The position numbers were made by a program, and so were the translations under genes. Below the pieces are notes generated by a model, which was not told where the DNA came from, made no database searches, and saw only the letters and a program-made list of their open reading frames with translations. A stretch of 43,127 bases of DNA, taken from the NCBI GenBank assembly GCA_007116135.1, contig SKIZ01000123.1, positions 1-43,127 of the forward strand, read 5' to 3'. The DNA is from Burkholderiaceae bacterium (lineage in GTDB: Bacteria; Pseudomonadota; Gammaproteobacteria; Burkholderiales; Burkholderiaceae_B). Positions 27,853-36,273 of the stretch are shown here, one piece after another (position 1 is the stretch's first letter; each line of letters begins with the position of its first letter).

Positions 27853-28800
27853 TCACAGTGCCACCTGTAGCGGCGAGCTCGGTTCGGCGCCAGTGGCCGT
27901 CTGATCAACTCTTCGTAGTGCCGAAACCAGTGCGGCGGTCAATGCGCTGGCGGCGGCCTGAGGCGGTCGCTGAGTGTCGCAAACGTAGACCAAATCTCGG
28001 CTTAGTGAGTTATTTCGCAGCTGATGCATCCGCAACTTCAGGCCGGCGTGATTTATTAAATTGTCCAGGGTGCTGCGGCCAAAGAAACCCACATATGGCC
28101 CGTGGCTGATCATGAGTGCCTGCGCCATGATGGAGTCAAGCTCAAGTGCTGGCAGCAGCTTGATGCCAAATCGTCGGGCATAATCATCTAATAGGTAGCG
28201 TATGCCGTGGCTGTGGGTTGGCAGGATGACTTGATATGCCAGTAACTGCTCAAGAGTCACGTGCTCGGTTAGCTCCACGCCACGCTCGGGCGAGCATGCC
28301 ACGACGATTTCCTCGCGCATCACGAACCCTTGGTCCAAGGTCGATCGACGCGCAGGCTGGTTAACAAAGGCCAAGTCCAAATCGCCTTGCGTGACTCGGT
28401 TGCACAGATCATCAGTTAAACCCTCTGTGACCGATAGCGTCACGTTGGGATGTTCAGTTGTGAATTGGGCCAAGACCTCGGCAAGCACACTTTGGCCGAT
28501 GCAGCTGATCACACCGACTCTGACGTGCCCCGAGAGGTCCTTGCCATCGTGCACAATTTTTGACTTTGCGGTGTTGAAGGCACCAAGGATGGGCAAAAAC
28601 AAGCTGTACATCTCGTCAGCCACCGGCGTTGGCGTCATTCCGCGTGGCGTGCGGGTAAACAGAGGCCGGCCGACTTCGATCTCCAGACGAGTGATCTGCA
28701 TGCTTAGCGCTGGCTGGACGATGTTCAAGCGCTTGGCCGCGCGCGTGACGGACTTCTCCTCATAGAGGCAAATGAAATACTGGATTTGGCGCAGATCCAT
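27853..28800 (-). CDS. LysR-family transcriptional regulator
   Basis: This 315-residue protein has the LysR winged helix-turn-helix at residues 1-60 (DLRQIQYFICLYEEKSVTRAAKRLNIVQPALSM in two parts, then LEIEVGRPLFTRTPRGM) and a periplasmic-binding-protein-like effector domain from about residue 90. The effector is not evident. It is divergent from the XRE gene, and a 25-base palindrome containing ATC-N9-GAT lies 35 bases upstream of its start, probably its own operator. Its target genes cannot be told from context. Confidence 0.93.
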   Translation of the reverse strand: MDLRQIQYFICLYEEKSVTRAAKRLNIVQPALSMQITRLEIEVGRPLFTRTPRGMTPTPVADEMYSLFLPILGAFNTAKSKIVHDGKDLSGHVRVGVISCIGQSVLAEVLAQFTTEHPNVTLSVTEGLTDDLCNRVTQGDLDLAFVNQPARRSTLDQGFVMREEIVVACSPERGVELTEHVTLEQLLAYQVILPTHSHGIRYLLDDYARRFGIKLLPALELDSIMAQALMISHGPYVGFFGRSTLDNLINHAGLKLRMHQLRNNSLSRDLVYVCDTQRPPQAAASALTAALVSALRRVDQTATGAEPSSPLQVAL

Positions 28801-28834
28801 GGTTTAAGGTAAGAGCTTCTTTTGCCTACCAATG

Positions 28835-28859
28835 CTGGTATCAATTATTTTGATACCAG
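28835..28859. promoter_or_regulatory. Palindromic LysR-type operator in the lysR/XRE intergenic region
   Basis: CTGGTATCAA (28835-28844), TTATT, then TTGATACCAG (28850-28859) is a perfect 10-5-10 inverted repeat. It contains ATC-N9-GAT, a typical LysR-type recognition pattern, and lies 35-59 bases upstream of the lysR start. Autoregulation by the adjacent LysR protein is the natural reading. Confidence 0.65.
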
Positions 28860-28921
28860 TCATTAGAAATAATTAGTAGACACGATAGTATTGGAATTTT
28901 TAGCATTAGTGTACAAACGCG

Positions 28922-28951
28922 AGACACTGGCAACTGATCGTTTCAGTGTCT
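28922..28951. promoter_or_regulatory. Inverted repeat upstream of the XRE regulator gene
   Basis: AGACACTG (28922-28929) and CAGTGTCT (28944-28951) are perfect inverted half-sites whose centres are 22 bases apart, about two helical turns. They lie 31-60 bases before the XRE start codon. This would suit a pair of half-sites on one face of the helix, possibly for autorepression. Confidence 0.45.
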
Positions 28952-28981
28952 TAACAAGTAGGCCTAAAAATCGGGGGTACC

Positions 28982-29299
28982 ATGATCAGCGAACGACTAA
29001 AAGCAGCACGCCTACGCGCCGGCCTTTCCCAAGAAAAACTTGGAAAACTGGCAGGCATTGACCCAACATCGGCCAGTGCGCGGATGAACCAGTACGAACG
29101 CGGTAAGCATTCGCCTGACTATCGGCTCATGTGTAAAGTCGCGGACATTTTGAAAATGCCAGTCAGCTGGTTCTACACCGAAGACGACGACTTGGCCCGC
29201 CTGCAAGAGGCCTACTACAACCTGTCGCCCGAGGCGCGCCGTGATTTATTGACGCACGCTCAAGCGGTCGAGCAAACCGCGCCGGGCGCGTTGGTCTAA
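28982..29299 (+). CDS. XRE-family helix-turn-helix regulator
   Basis: This 105-residue protein has a Cro/C1-type helix-turn-helix domain over about residues 4-62 (RLKAARLRAGLSQEKLGKLA then MNQYERGKHSPD), followed by a short C-terminal helix (LQEAYYNLSPEARRDLLTHA). It resembles small chromosomal or phage-derived repressors. The start ATG has GGGGG upstream. The regulated genes are unknown, and an inverted repeat just upstream suggests autoregulation. No phage genes are present nearby. Confidence 0.88.
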   Translation: MISERLKAARLRAGLSQEKLGKLAGIDPTSASARMNQYERGKHSPDYRLMCKVADILKMPVSWFYTEDDDLARLQEAYYNLSPEARRDLLTHAQAVEQTAPGALV

Positions 29300-29338
29300 G
29301 CCGCATGGCATTTCAGTGTTGCTGTTTACGAGGATGCA

Positions 29339-30106
29339 ATGGAGCGGTCTGAATTACTTTCTTGGTTAAACAGCACGCTGGAGCCTGCACGATTTGCCGA
29401 CTATTGCCCCAACGGGCTGCAGGTTGAAGGGGCCAACCAGATCACCAAAATCGTCACTGGGGTGACAGCCAGTCAGGCCTTGATTGCCAAGGCAGTTCAG
29501 GCTAAAGCCCAGGCGATTTTGGTGCATCACGGCTGGTTCTGGCGAGGCGAAGACCCTACAGTCAGGGGCACGCGGCGTCAACGGCTTGCCAATGTCTTGA
29601 CTCACGATCTCAATCTCATTGCGTACCACTTGCCGCTTGATGCCCACCCGCAGTATGGCAATAACGTGCAGTTGGCCAAGGTACTAGGATTGATTGCGCA
29701 TCTCGACGAGAAAGGACAGCCGGTCACAGGAGGGGCAAAAGACCTGGTCTGGTTCGGCAGTCCAAACGAGCCTTTGAGCTTGGGTCAGTTCGTCGCGCGC
29801 ACTGCGCAAGCACTGGGGCGCGAGCCCGTTGTAATCGGTGATCCGAATGCCCCCTGCAGGCGTGTTGCCTGGTGCACCGGTGGGGCGCAAGGGATGTTTG
29901 AGGCCGCCATCGACGCCGGCGTCGATCTCTACATCACCGGCGAGATCTCAGAGCCGCAAGCCCACCTCGCGCGCGAGAGTGGGGTTGCCTTTATGAGCGC
30001 CGGGCATCACGCAACTGAGCGTTATGGCGTCAAAGCGCTGGGTCAGGCGATTGCCGAGCGCTTTGACCTTGAGGTCTCATTTTTCGATATCGATAACCCA
30101 GCCTAG
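29339..30106 (+). CDS. Nif3-like dinuclear metal-centre hexameric protein (YbgI family)
   Basis: This 255-residue protein belongs to the NIF3/YbgI family, often annotated as GTP cyclohydrolase I type 2, with uncertain in vivo function. The metal-ligand histidines are in [12 protein letters not shown] near residues 64-65, with further ligands in [14 protein letters not shown] and the C-terminal [19 protein letters not shown] lies upstream of the ATG. Its stop codon is interlocked with that of convergent mscL in a shared CTAG. The gene commonly neighbours petABC in betaproteobacteria. Confidence 0.9.
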   Translation: MERSELLSWLNSTLEPARFADYCPNGLQVEGANQITKIVTGVTASQALIAKAVQAKAQAILVHHGWFWRGEDPTVRGTRRQRLANVLTHDLNLIAYHLPLDAHPQYGNNVQLAKVLGLIAHLDEKGQPVTGGAKDLVWFGSPNEPLSLGQFVARTAQALGREPVVIGDPNAPCRRVAWCTGGAQGMFEAAIDAGVDLYITGEISEPQAHLARESGVAFMSAGHHATERYGVKALGQAIAERFDLEVSFFDIDNPA

Positions 30107-30582
30107 GACGACGACTTTGGGTTGTTTTTTAACAAATCCCTGATTTCGGACAACAAAACCACATCTTGTGCTGGCGCTTCGGGCTCGCTGGCTTGCTCGG
30201 CGACTTGTTCGGTCTCAAAGCGCTTGCGTGCCGTGTTTACCGCTTTGATCATCCAGAAAATGACAAAGGCAAGCAAGACGAAATTCAAGAGAATCGTCAG
30301 GAAGTTGCCGTACGCAAAAAGGGTGGCACCGGCATTACTGAGCTCGGCGTAGGTGAGAGCACCGGCGTAGTCGGCTGGCTTTGCTAACACTATGAATTTA
30401 TTGGAAAAATCCGCCGATCCACCAATTGCGAAGTTGATCAGTGGCATAACAATATCTTTGACCATGGAGTCGACGATTTTTGAGAATGCTGCCCCAATGA
30501 TGATCCCGACTGCCAAGTCAATAACATTGCCGCGCATTGCGAACTCGCGGAACTCACCTAAAAAGCCTTTTACGGAAGCCAT
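30103..30582 (-). CDS. mscL: Large-conductance mechanosensitive channel
   Basis: MscL opens under membrane tension to release solutes on hypo-osmotic shock. The 159-residue product has [20 protein letters not shown] and [21 protein letters not shown] (the TM1 pore region, in two pieces), a periplasmic loop, TM2 ([19 protein letters not shown]) and a C-terminal helical bundle. ATG 30582 is chosen because AAGGAGA precedes it; upstream in-frame codons to 30660 lack conservation. The tail is slightly long. It is divergent from petA. Confidence 0.96.
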   Translation of the reverse strand: MASVKGFLGEFREFAMRGNVIDLAVGIIIGAAFSKIVDSMVKDIVMPLINFAIGGSADFSNKFIVLAKPADYAGALTYAELSNAGATLFAYGNFLTILLNFVLLAFVIFWMIKAVNTARKRFETEQVAEQASEPEAPAQDVVLLSEIRDLLKNNPKSSS

Positions 30583-30628
30583 TGTTTCTCCTTGAAGGTT
30601 TGGTTGTTTATGGCGTTCATCCGGGCGG

Positions 30629-30634
30629 TATAAT
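30629..30634 (+). promoter_or_regulatory. Candidate -10 element of the petABC promoter
   Basis: TATAAT at 30629-30634 lies 65 bases before the petA ATG in the mscL/petA divergent region. TTTATG (30607-30612, 16-base spacer) or TTGTTT (30604-30609, 19-base spacer) are weak -35 candidates. Confidence 0.45.
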
Positions 30635-30699
30635 ATTGGAGAATTGTGTGTTTGTGTCATTTGATAGTCCCGAGGGATGTCGTAACCAAGGATGAAGTG

Positions 30700-31344
30700 A
30701 TGAGTCAGGATTCAAACGTTTACGAAGATGAAGAGGGTGCAGCGCCGCTTGAATTGCCAAATGATCCGCAACGGCGGTTCTGGATTGGCGCGACCTGTGC
30801 CGCTGGTGGCGCTGCTGGTGTTGCAGCCACAGCACCGTTTGTTTTTAGCTTCGCACCTTCGGAGAAAGCGCGTGCCGCTGGCGCGCCTGTTGAGGTCGAC
30901 TTATCGACAATCCCACCAGGTCAGATGCGCACGCTCGAGTGGCGCGGTAAGCCCGTCTGGGTTATCCATCGCACGCCTGAGATGATTGCGGGACTGTCTG
31001 AAGTAAATCGCGATCTGGCTGATCCGAATTCGGAGCGGGCAGGTTATACGCCGCCTTACGCCAAAAATGAATGGCGCTCGCGCAAGCCCGAGTTCTGGGT
31101 TGGTGTAGCGATCTGCACGCACCTAGGCTGCTCACCGACGCCTCGATTTGAGTCTGGCCCGCAGCCGAGCCTGCCAAACGACTGGCAAGGCGGCAGCATT
31201 TGCCCCTGCCATGGTTCGTGGTTTGACATGGCTGGTCGGGTTTATCGCAACAAACCGGCGCCTGACAACTTGGAAGTGCCGCCTTATCAGTACATTACTG
31301 ACTCCCGAATTGTGATTGGGGTCGACGAGGACAACCCCGCTTGA
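30700..31344 (+). CDS. petA: Ubiquinol-cytochrome c reductase, Rieske iron-sulfur subunit
   Basis: The Rieske protein carries electrons from quinol to cytochrome c1 in the bc1 complex. The 214-residue product has a twin-arginine signal anchor ([14 protein letters not shown], Arg25-Arg26) and both 2Fe-2S motifs: CTHLGC (Cys139, His141, Cys144) and CPCHGS (Cys158, Cys160, His161). The twin-arginine motif fits Tat-dependent insertion, and tatABC is 3 kb upstream. ATG 30700 has AAGGA seven bases before it; an upstream in-frame start at 30646 is nonconserved. First gene of petABC. Confidence 0.97.
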   Translation: MSQDSNVYEDEEGAAPLELPNDPQRRFWIGATCAAGGAAGVAATAPFVFSFAPSEKARAAGAPVEVDLSTIPPGQMRTLEWRGKPVWVIHRTPEMIAGLSEVNRDLADPNSERAGYTPPYAKNEWRSRKPEFWVGVAICTHLGCSPTPRFESGPQPSLPNDWQGGSICPCHGSWFDMAGRVYRNKPAPDNLEVPPYQYITDSRIVIGVDEDNPA

Positions 31345-31413
31345 TTTATGCATTTGGGGTTATGTACTGATACATGTTTGACATTTCATTGAGAGATTAA
31401 GAGGAGCCGAGTC

Positions 31414-32793
31414 ATGGCTGGCGAGAAGAATGTCGAGACGACGGGTGTGATGGGATGGGTGGATCGCCGTTTCCCGCTGACATCGACGGTCAAGGCGCAT
31501 TTAACCGAGTATTACGCGCCCAAGAACTTTAACTTTTGGTATTTCTTTGGTTCGCTTGCAATGGTGGTGCTGGTCATCCAGATCGTCACCGGTATATTTC
31601 TGGTCATGCATTACAAGCCGGACGCGCAGTATGCGTTTGATTCGGTCGAGTACATCATGCGAGAAGTCCCAGGCGGCTGGTTCATCCGCTATATGCATTC
31701 AACCGGCGCCTCGATGTTCTTTGTCGTGGTTTATTTGCACATGACACGGGCATTGATCTACGGGTCTTATCGCAAGCCGCGCGAACTCGTCTGGATCTTC
31801 GGAGTGGGTATTTTCCTCGCGCTCATGGCAGAGGCCTTCTTCGGATACCTTCTGCCTTGGGGCCAAATGTCTTTTTGGGGTGCGCAGGTCATCGTGAACC
31901 TGTTTGCTGCGGTCCCGTTTATCGGGCCTGAGCTGGCCATCTGGATTCGTGGTGACTACGTAGTGTCTGACGCCACACTAAATCGCTTCTTCGCCTTGCA
32001 TGTCATCGCCATTCCGCTGGTGCTCGTCGGCTTGGTTGCGGCCCACATCATTGCCTTGCACGAGGTGGGTTCGAACAATCCGGACGGTATTGATATCAAG
32101 GAGAAGAAGGACAAATATGGTCGTCCGCTTGATGGCATCCCGTTTCACCCCTACTACACGGTGCACGATATTCTGGGCCTAGCAGGCTTTATGATCATAT
32201 TCATGGCGATTGTCTTTTTTGCGCCGGAGATGGGTGGCTTCTTTATTGAGTACAACAACTTCATTCCGGCTGACCCATTAAAGACGCCCGAGCACATTGC
32301 ACCGGTCTGGTACTTCACGCCCTTTTATTCAATGTTGCGTGCAACCACCGACCCGTTCACCTGGGTGTTGGCCGCAGGATCGGTCATCGCTGCTGGGGTG
32401 TTGTTCTTCAAGTGCAAAGGTCTGGCTAAGATCATCGTCCCGGTCATCTTGATCGCGTTGGCCGTGTCCTTGCGTTTGATCGACGCCAAGTTCTGGGGTG
32501 TGGTTGTGATGGGCGGTGCGGTTGTGTTGCTGTTCTTCTTGCCCTGGCTTGATTACAGCCCAGTGCGTTCGATCCGCTATCGACCGGGTTGGCACAAATG
32601 GATTTACGGAATCTTCTTTGTGAATTTCATCGTGTTGGGATATCTCGGTACGCAAATGCCGTCCGATATCTTTAACCTGTTGTCGCAAATTGGCACGGTC
32701 CTTTATCTGGCATTTTTCTTCTTGATGCCTATCTGGAGTCAGATGGGTGAGTTCAAGCCAGTGCCCGATCGCGTTGTGTTCCATGCCCATTGA
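31414..32793 (+). CDS. petB: Ubiquinol-cytochrome c reductase, cytochrome b subunit
   Basis: Cytochrome b holds the two b-haems and both quinone sites of the bc1 complex. The 459-residue product has eight to nine transmembrane helices, the haem-ligand regions RYMHSTGASMFFVVVYLHM and HVIAIPLVLVGLVAAHIIALHE, GYLLPWGQMSFWGA, and the Qo-site signature PEHIAPVWYFTPFYSMLR (PEW-like loop). It is the full-length form of proteobacteria, with a GAGGAGC ribosome-binding site. Between petA and petC. Confidence 0.97.
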   Translation: MAGEKNVETTGVMGWVDRRFPLTSTVKAHLTEYYAPKNFNFWYFFGSLAMVVLVIQIVTGIFLVMHYKPDAQYAFDSVEYIMREVPGGWFIRYMHSTGASMFFVVVYLHMTRALIYGSYRKPRELVWIFGVGIFLALMAEAFFGYLLPWGQMSFWGAQVIVNLFAAVPFIGPELAIWIRGDYVVSDATLNRFFALHVIAIPLVLVGLVAAHIIALHEVGSNNPDGIDIKEKKDKYGRPLDGIPFHPYYTVHDILGLAGFMIIFMAIVFFAPEMGGFFIEYNNFIPADPLKTPEHIAPVWYFTPFYSMLRATTDPFTWVLAAGSVIAAGVLFFKCKGLAKIIVPVILIALAVSLRLIDAKFWGVVVMGGAVVLLFFLPWLDYSPVRSIRYRPGWHKWIYGIFFVNFIVLGYLGTQMPSDIFNLLSQIGTVLYLAFFFLMPIWSQMGEFKPVPDRVVFHAH

Positions 32794-32809
32794 GCCAGAG
32801 AGAGACGTA

Positions 32810-33661
32810 ATGAAACTGTTTAATAAGCTCCTTGGCGCCATCGCCTTATCCTTGAGTTTTTCGGTGGCCATGGCTGCAGGCGGTTTGGTGCCGCTTGAGA
32901 GAGCCCCGTTTAAGCTTAATGACCAAGCGGCGTTGCAAAACGGCGCCAAAATTTTCGTTAACCACTGTTTGAATTGTCACGGTGCACGCTCGCTGCGCTA
33001 CAACCGGCTAAAGGACATTGGCTTGACCGATGATCAGATTCGCGAGAGTTTGCTTTTCACCGGGCAGCGAGTGGGTGACCCAATGACGATCGCGATGACG
33101 CCTCAGGACGGCACGCGCTGGTTCGGTGCGGCAGCACCAGACCTCTCGGTGATCGCGCGCGCCAAGTCGACCAATGCTGGCCCACCGGGTGGTGATTACA
33201 TTTACACCTACATGCGAACGTTCTATCGCGACACAACGCAGCCCACTGGCTGGAATAACCTGGCCTTCCCCAATGCCGGTATGCCGCATGTGATGTGGGA
33301 CCACCAAGGGCCGCGTGAGATGACTTCGCGTCTGATTCACCGAGTCGAGCGTGATGGTCAAACGGTTTGGGAGCAACTCACAAAAGTCTATGACACCGAG
33401 GGTTATTGGACCGCTGATGTTCAGGTGCTCAACAACTATACTGGCTCGGGTGGTCAATCCTTTTCTTTCAAAGCCCTTGACCCCCAGGCTGCGGCTCAGT
33501 ACGACCGTGACATGGCTGATTTGGCAGCATTCATGACCTGGATGGGCGAGCCAGCGCTGCTCAAGCGCAAGCAAATTGGTGTTTGGGTTCTATTGTTTCT
33601 CGGTATCTTTTTTGTGTTTGCCTGGCGTTTGAATGCCACCTATTGGAAGCACGTCAAGTAG
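32810..33661 (+). CDS. petC: Ubiquinol-cytochrome c reductase, cytochrome c1 subunit
   Basis: Cytochrome c1 takes electrons from the Rieske protein to soluble cytochrome c. The 283-residue product has a signal peptide (to about AMA, residue 22), the haem c site CLNCH (Cys53, Cys56, His57) followed by GARSLRYNR, the axial-Met region near GMPHVMWDHQGP, and a C-terminal membrane anchor (IGVWVLLFLGIFFVFAW). ATG 32810 is selected because the AGAGAGA ribosome-binding site precedes it and the signal peptide starts there; upstream in-frame codons lie inside petB. A strong terminator follows. Confidence 0.96.
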   Translation: MKLFNKLLGAIALSLSFSVAMAAGGLVPLERAPFKLNDQAALQNGAKIFVNHCLNCHGARSLRYNRLKDIGLTDDQIRESLLFTGQRVGDPMTIAMTPQDGTRWFGAAAPDLSVIARAKSTNAGPPGGDYIYTYMRTFYRDTTQPTGWNNLAFPNAGMPHVMWDHQGPREMTSRLIHRVERDGQTVWEQLTKVYDTEGYWTADVQVLNNYTGSGGQSFSFKALDPQAAAQYDRDMADLAAFMTWMGEPALLKRKQIGVWVLLFLGIFFVFAWRLNATYWKHVK

Positions 33662-33675
33662 TCGCATTTAACTCC

Positions 33676-33713
33676 GGCCAGCATCGCCCAATGGCGGTGG
33701 CTGGCCTTTTCTT
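33676..33713 (+). terminator. Rho-independent terminator after petABC
   Basis: GGCCAGC (33676-33682) pairs with GCTGGCC (33700-33706), with an inner CGCC/GGCG stem (33685-33688 and 33693-33696), and TTTTCTTT follows directly. This is the clearest terminator in the window and separates petC from sspA. Confidence 0.88.
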
Positions 33714-33742
33714 TCATCCCCGTATCAGGACGGTACTTCGCC

Positions 33743-34354
33743 ATGATGGTTCTTTACTCCGGCACGACTTGCCCTTTCTCGCACCGTTGTCGATTCGCGC
33801 TGTACGAGAAAGACATGGACTTCGAAGTCCAGGATATTGACTTGTACAACAAGCCCGAAGACATCAGCGTGATGAATCCGTACGGACAGGTACCGATTCT
33901 TGTGGAACGCGATCTGATTTTGTACGAGTCCAACATCATCAACGAGTACATTGACGAGCGTTTCCCGCACCCGCAACTCATGCCGGCCGATCCGGTCATG
34001 CGCGCGCGCACGCGCTTGTTTTTGTTTAACTTTGAGAAAGAGCTCTTTGTGCACGTCGCGCTACTGGAAGATCGCACCGCGCGCGCCGATACCAAGCGCA
34101 TTGACGCGGCACGCGCGGCAATACGCGACCGCTTGTCACAGCTTGCGCCTTTGTTGATGAAAAACAAGTACATGCTTGGTGATGACTTCACCATGCTTGA
34201 TGTGGCAATGGCGCCGTTGCTTTGGCGCCTAGATCATTACGGCATTGAGTTGCCTAAGACTGCCGCACCGATACAAAAATACGGCGAGCGCATTTTCTCG
34301 CGTCCAGCCTATATTGAAGCGCTAACGCCATCTGAGAAAGTGATGCGACGCTAG
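33743..34354 (+). CDS. sspA: Stringent starvation protein A (GST-like)
   Basis: SspA binds RNA polymerase and modulates stress and virulence transcription in proteobacteria. The 203-residue product has a glutathione-S-transferase fold: thioredoxin-like N-domain LYSGTTCPFSHRCRFAL, then NPYGQVPILVERDLILYES and NIINEYIDERFPHPQLMP, and a C-terminal helical domain. SspA lacks GST activity. Two in-frame ATGs (33743, 33746) are adjacent. Paired with sspB 16 bases downstream. Confidence 0.95.
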   Translation: MMVLYSGTTCPFSHRCRFALYEKDMDFEVQDIDLYNKPEDISVMNPYGQVPILVERDLILYESNIINEYIDERFPHPQLMPADPVMRARTRLFLFNFEKELFVHVALLEDRTARADTKRIDAARAAIRDRLSQLAPLLMKNKYMLGDDFTMLDVAMAPLLWRLDHYGIELPKTAAPIQKYGERIFSRPAYIEALTPSEKVMRR

Positions 34355-34370
34355 GTTCGGAGAGACATCA

Positions 34371-34787
34371 ATGGCGGAACGCTCGACCAAGCCTTATCTA
34401 TTGCGTGCACTGCACGAATGGGCCACGGACTGCGGATACACCCCCCAGATCGTGGTTCAAGTCAACGAACAGTGTCGGGTACCGACGGCATTCGTTAAAG
34501 ACAACCAGATCACCCTGAACATTGGTGAGTTGGCCACCGGTGGACTGGTCATGGGTAACGATTACATCGAGTTTCAGGCGCGCTTTGGTGGTAAAGCGCA
34601 TGCCGTGTCTGTGCCGGTTGGCGCAGTAACGGCGATTTATGTCCGTGAAACAGGTGCTGGCATGGGGTTCGAGGTCGAGCACAACGCAACCGAGGCTAGT
34701 GCGGATGCTCAAGAACACGGCGCGCTCGAGCAGCCCGATGAGCCCGATGACTCACCGAAGCGCCCGAGCCTAAAAATCGTCAAGTAG
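34371..34787 (+). CDS. sspB: ClpXP adaptor SspB
   Basis: SspB delivers ssrA-tagged and other substrates to ClpXP. The 138-residue product has the substrate-binding domain (KPYLLRALHEWATDCGYTP, ELATGGLVMGNDYIEFQARFGG in two parts) and a flexible acidic linker, ending in the ClpX-binding XB tail RPSLKIVK. The final residues match the XB consensus, so interaction with ClpX should be retained. It forms the sspAB pair. Confidence 0.95.
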   Translation: MAERSTKPYLLRALHEWATDCGYTPQIVVQVNEQCRVPTAFVKDNQITLNIGELATGGLVMGNDYIEFQARFGGKAHAVSVPVGAVTAIYVRETGAGMGFEVEHNATEASADAQEHGALEQPDEPDDSPKRPSLKIVK

Positions 34788-34838
34788 CGCCGAGGATATG
34801 GCGATAATCTTTTACAATAAGCGTCGTTTTTGTTCAGT

Positions 34839-34914
34839 GCCGGTGTAGCTCAGTTGGTAGAGCAGCGCACTTGTAATGCGAAGGTCGAGGGTTCGACTCC
34901 TTTCACCGGCACCA
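34839..34914 (+). tRNA. tRNA-Thr (TGT anticodon)
   Basis: The cloverleaf is complete. The acceptor stem GCCGGTG (34839-34845) pairs with CACCGGC (34904-34910). The D arm shows AGCTCAGTTGGTAGAGC. The anticodon loop CTTGTAA gives anticodon TGT at 34872-34874. The T arm carries GGTTCGACTCC. ACCA at 34911-34914 shows the CCA end is encoded. A TACAAT -10-like element lies at 34813-34818. Confidence 0.96.
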
Positions 34915-35030
34915 TTTCTTAGCGGTACAACCTTCAGACATCGTTGACAGTTTGTATCGATCACGCGTCATCGATGGCGGGCCTGCAGGCACGACATCAG
35001 AACGGCAAAGCATGTCCCTGATATGAACCG

Positions 35031-36050
35031 CTAGCTTTGTCTGACTTGCAGTGCGCTCTCGCGCTCAATTCTCAGGGCCGAGGGGCTATAACCGAAAAAG
35101 GCCTTAAAGCTCGCGCTGAAATGGCTCAGCTGAGAGAAGCCCAGCAGACAGGCAATTTCGCTCACGGATTGGCGTGTATCCAGTAGCATCTGATGAGCCA
35201 AAGCCAATCGATGCTCCCGCAGGAACTGCGCCACGCTCATGCCATAGGCTTTTATGAACGATTGGTTCAGTGTCTTGACTGACAGTCCTAGTTTGGAAGC
35301 CAAGTCGGTGACCGATGGGAAGTTGGAAGTCTGCTGTTGAATCAGCTCGAGTGTGGCACGAGCGCGGCATTCCTTTTTGACAGGCTGGCCATGACCTTTG
35401 TTCTCAAAAAATCGAACCAATCCCTCAAGAAATGCCAGTGCCTTGGTTTGTGCATGTAGTTTGTGCAGGGGCCTGCGCAACTGGTAGTCAAAACAATAGG
35501 CCAAGGGTGCAGTTACCGACCGTGGAAGGTGCAGAATCGAGGTTGACGTCTCGGTATGCATGCGCAAAAGATCAGCGATTTCAGGCCCCATGAGTTGCTC
35601 AAGGCTTGATTGACTGGCGCGCATGTAGAGCGCTTCAACAACAGGGCTAGCATCGAACTTTAAAGCGGCGTGTGAGCGGTCACTCCACTGAACCAAAGTG
35701 CTGTCGGGTGCGACATAATGTTCAACCGGGCGCAGATAGTCGTAGCGGGTCAATCCACCGACTTGAACCGAGGTCACAAGTAACGATGGCTCCTTCATAT
35801 CCATGCGAACCACCGCACGTAAGGGCTCTACCCATGCGTGTGTGGCTTGAAACTGAAGGCGCGAGTGGTGCAAAGACACGCCACTTGCCAGATGAATGCT
35901 CGTGAAATAGCCTTTGCCGACTTGTGTCGGAATCGGGTGTTGTACCCAGTAAAGGTCGTCAGTGACATAACGCGCGTTGACCATGGGGTCAGCTAGCGCG
36001 GTATTGCCAATCATCCACTGAACGCTGTATGACTTAAACGGTTTATGCAT
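35031..36050 (-). CDS. AraC-family transcriptional regulator
   Basis: This 339-residue protein has the two helix-turn-helix motifs of an AraC domain in its last ~110 residues: VTDLASKLGLSVKTLNQSF and VSEIACLLGFSQLSHFSASF, then FKAFFGYSPSALR. The N-terminal 220 residues resemble the AraC-binding-like domains of PchR/OruR-type regulators, but the ligand is not identifiable. It is divergent from the sulfurtransferase gene, and the 271-base gap between them contains two dyads that may be its operators. Whether it controls the sulfurtransferase, the amidase or neither is unknown. Confidence 0.92.
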   Translation of the reverse strand: MHKPFKSYSVQWMIGNTALADPMVNARYVTDDLYWVQHPIPTQVGKGYFTSIHLASGVSLHHSRLQFQATHAWVEPLRAVVRMDMKEPSLLVTSVQVGGLTRYDYLRPVEHYVAPDSTLVQWSDRSHAALKFDASPVVEALYMRASQSSLEQLMGPEIADLLRMHTETSTSILHLPRSVTAPLAYCFDYQLRRPLHKLHAQTKALAFLEGLVRFFENKGHGQPVKKECRARATLELIQQQTSNFPSVTDLASKLGLSVKTLNQSFIKAYGMSVAQFLREHRLALAHQMLLDTRQSVSEIACLLGFSQLSHFSASFKAFFGYSPSALRIERESALQVRQS

Positions 36051-36173
36051 CCTAGTTTACCGAAGCGACCATTTGCCCTTAAACATATCGAAATCGCGGC
36101 TGTTCGTCAAAACTAGCCTACTAACTCTTTGTGTGGCGAAATATCTGGTCGCTAAATGGCCTAAAGAGATAAG

Positions 36174-36217
36174 GTTTTCCAAAAAACATAAATCAATATA
36201 AATGTTTTTTAGGAAAC
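36174..36217. repeat. Long AT-rich imperfect inverted repeat between araC-like and sulfurtransferase genes
   Basis: The core AAAAAACAT (36181-36189) and ATGTTTTTT (36202-36210) pairs perfectly around a 12-base loop. Flanking GTTTTCC and GGAAAC extend it imperfectly. It lies about 125 bases from the araC start and 105 from the sulfurtransferase start, suiting an operator or nucleoid-protein site. No terminator role is expected between divergent genes. Confidence 0.5.
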
Positions 36218-36273
36218 TTTCGTAATAGCCCGGCACGCAAGCCGGACTATCGGAACTGGTCGCATTTGCAATA

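Noticed and set aside
28891-28917. TTGGAA/TACAAA promoter for the XRE gene
   Set aside because: The spacer is 15 bases and the -10 is poor; too weak to list as a promoter.
32329-32949. A 206-codon minus-strand frame spanning the petB-petC junction
   Set aside because: It is antisense to two well-conserved respiratory genes and rich in His/Gln/Asp, as expected from the reverse of membrane-protein codons.
36230-36245. CCGGC/GCCGG hairpin as a terminator
   Set aside because: It lies between divergent genes, has only five pairs and no U-run.
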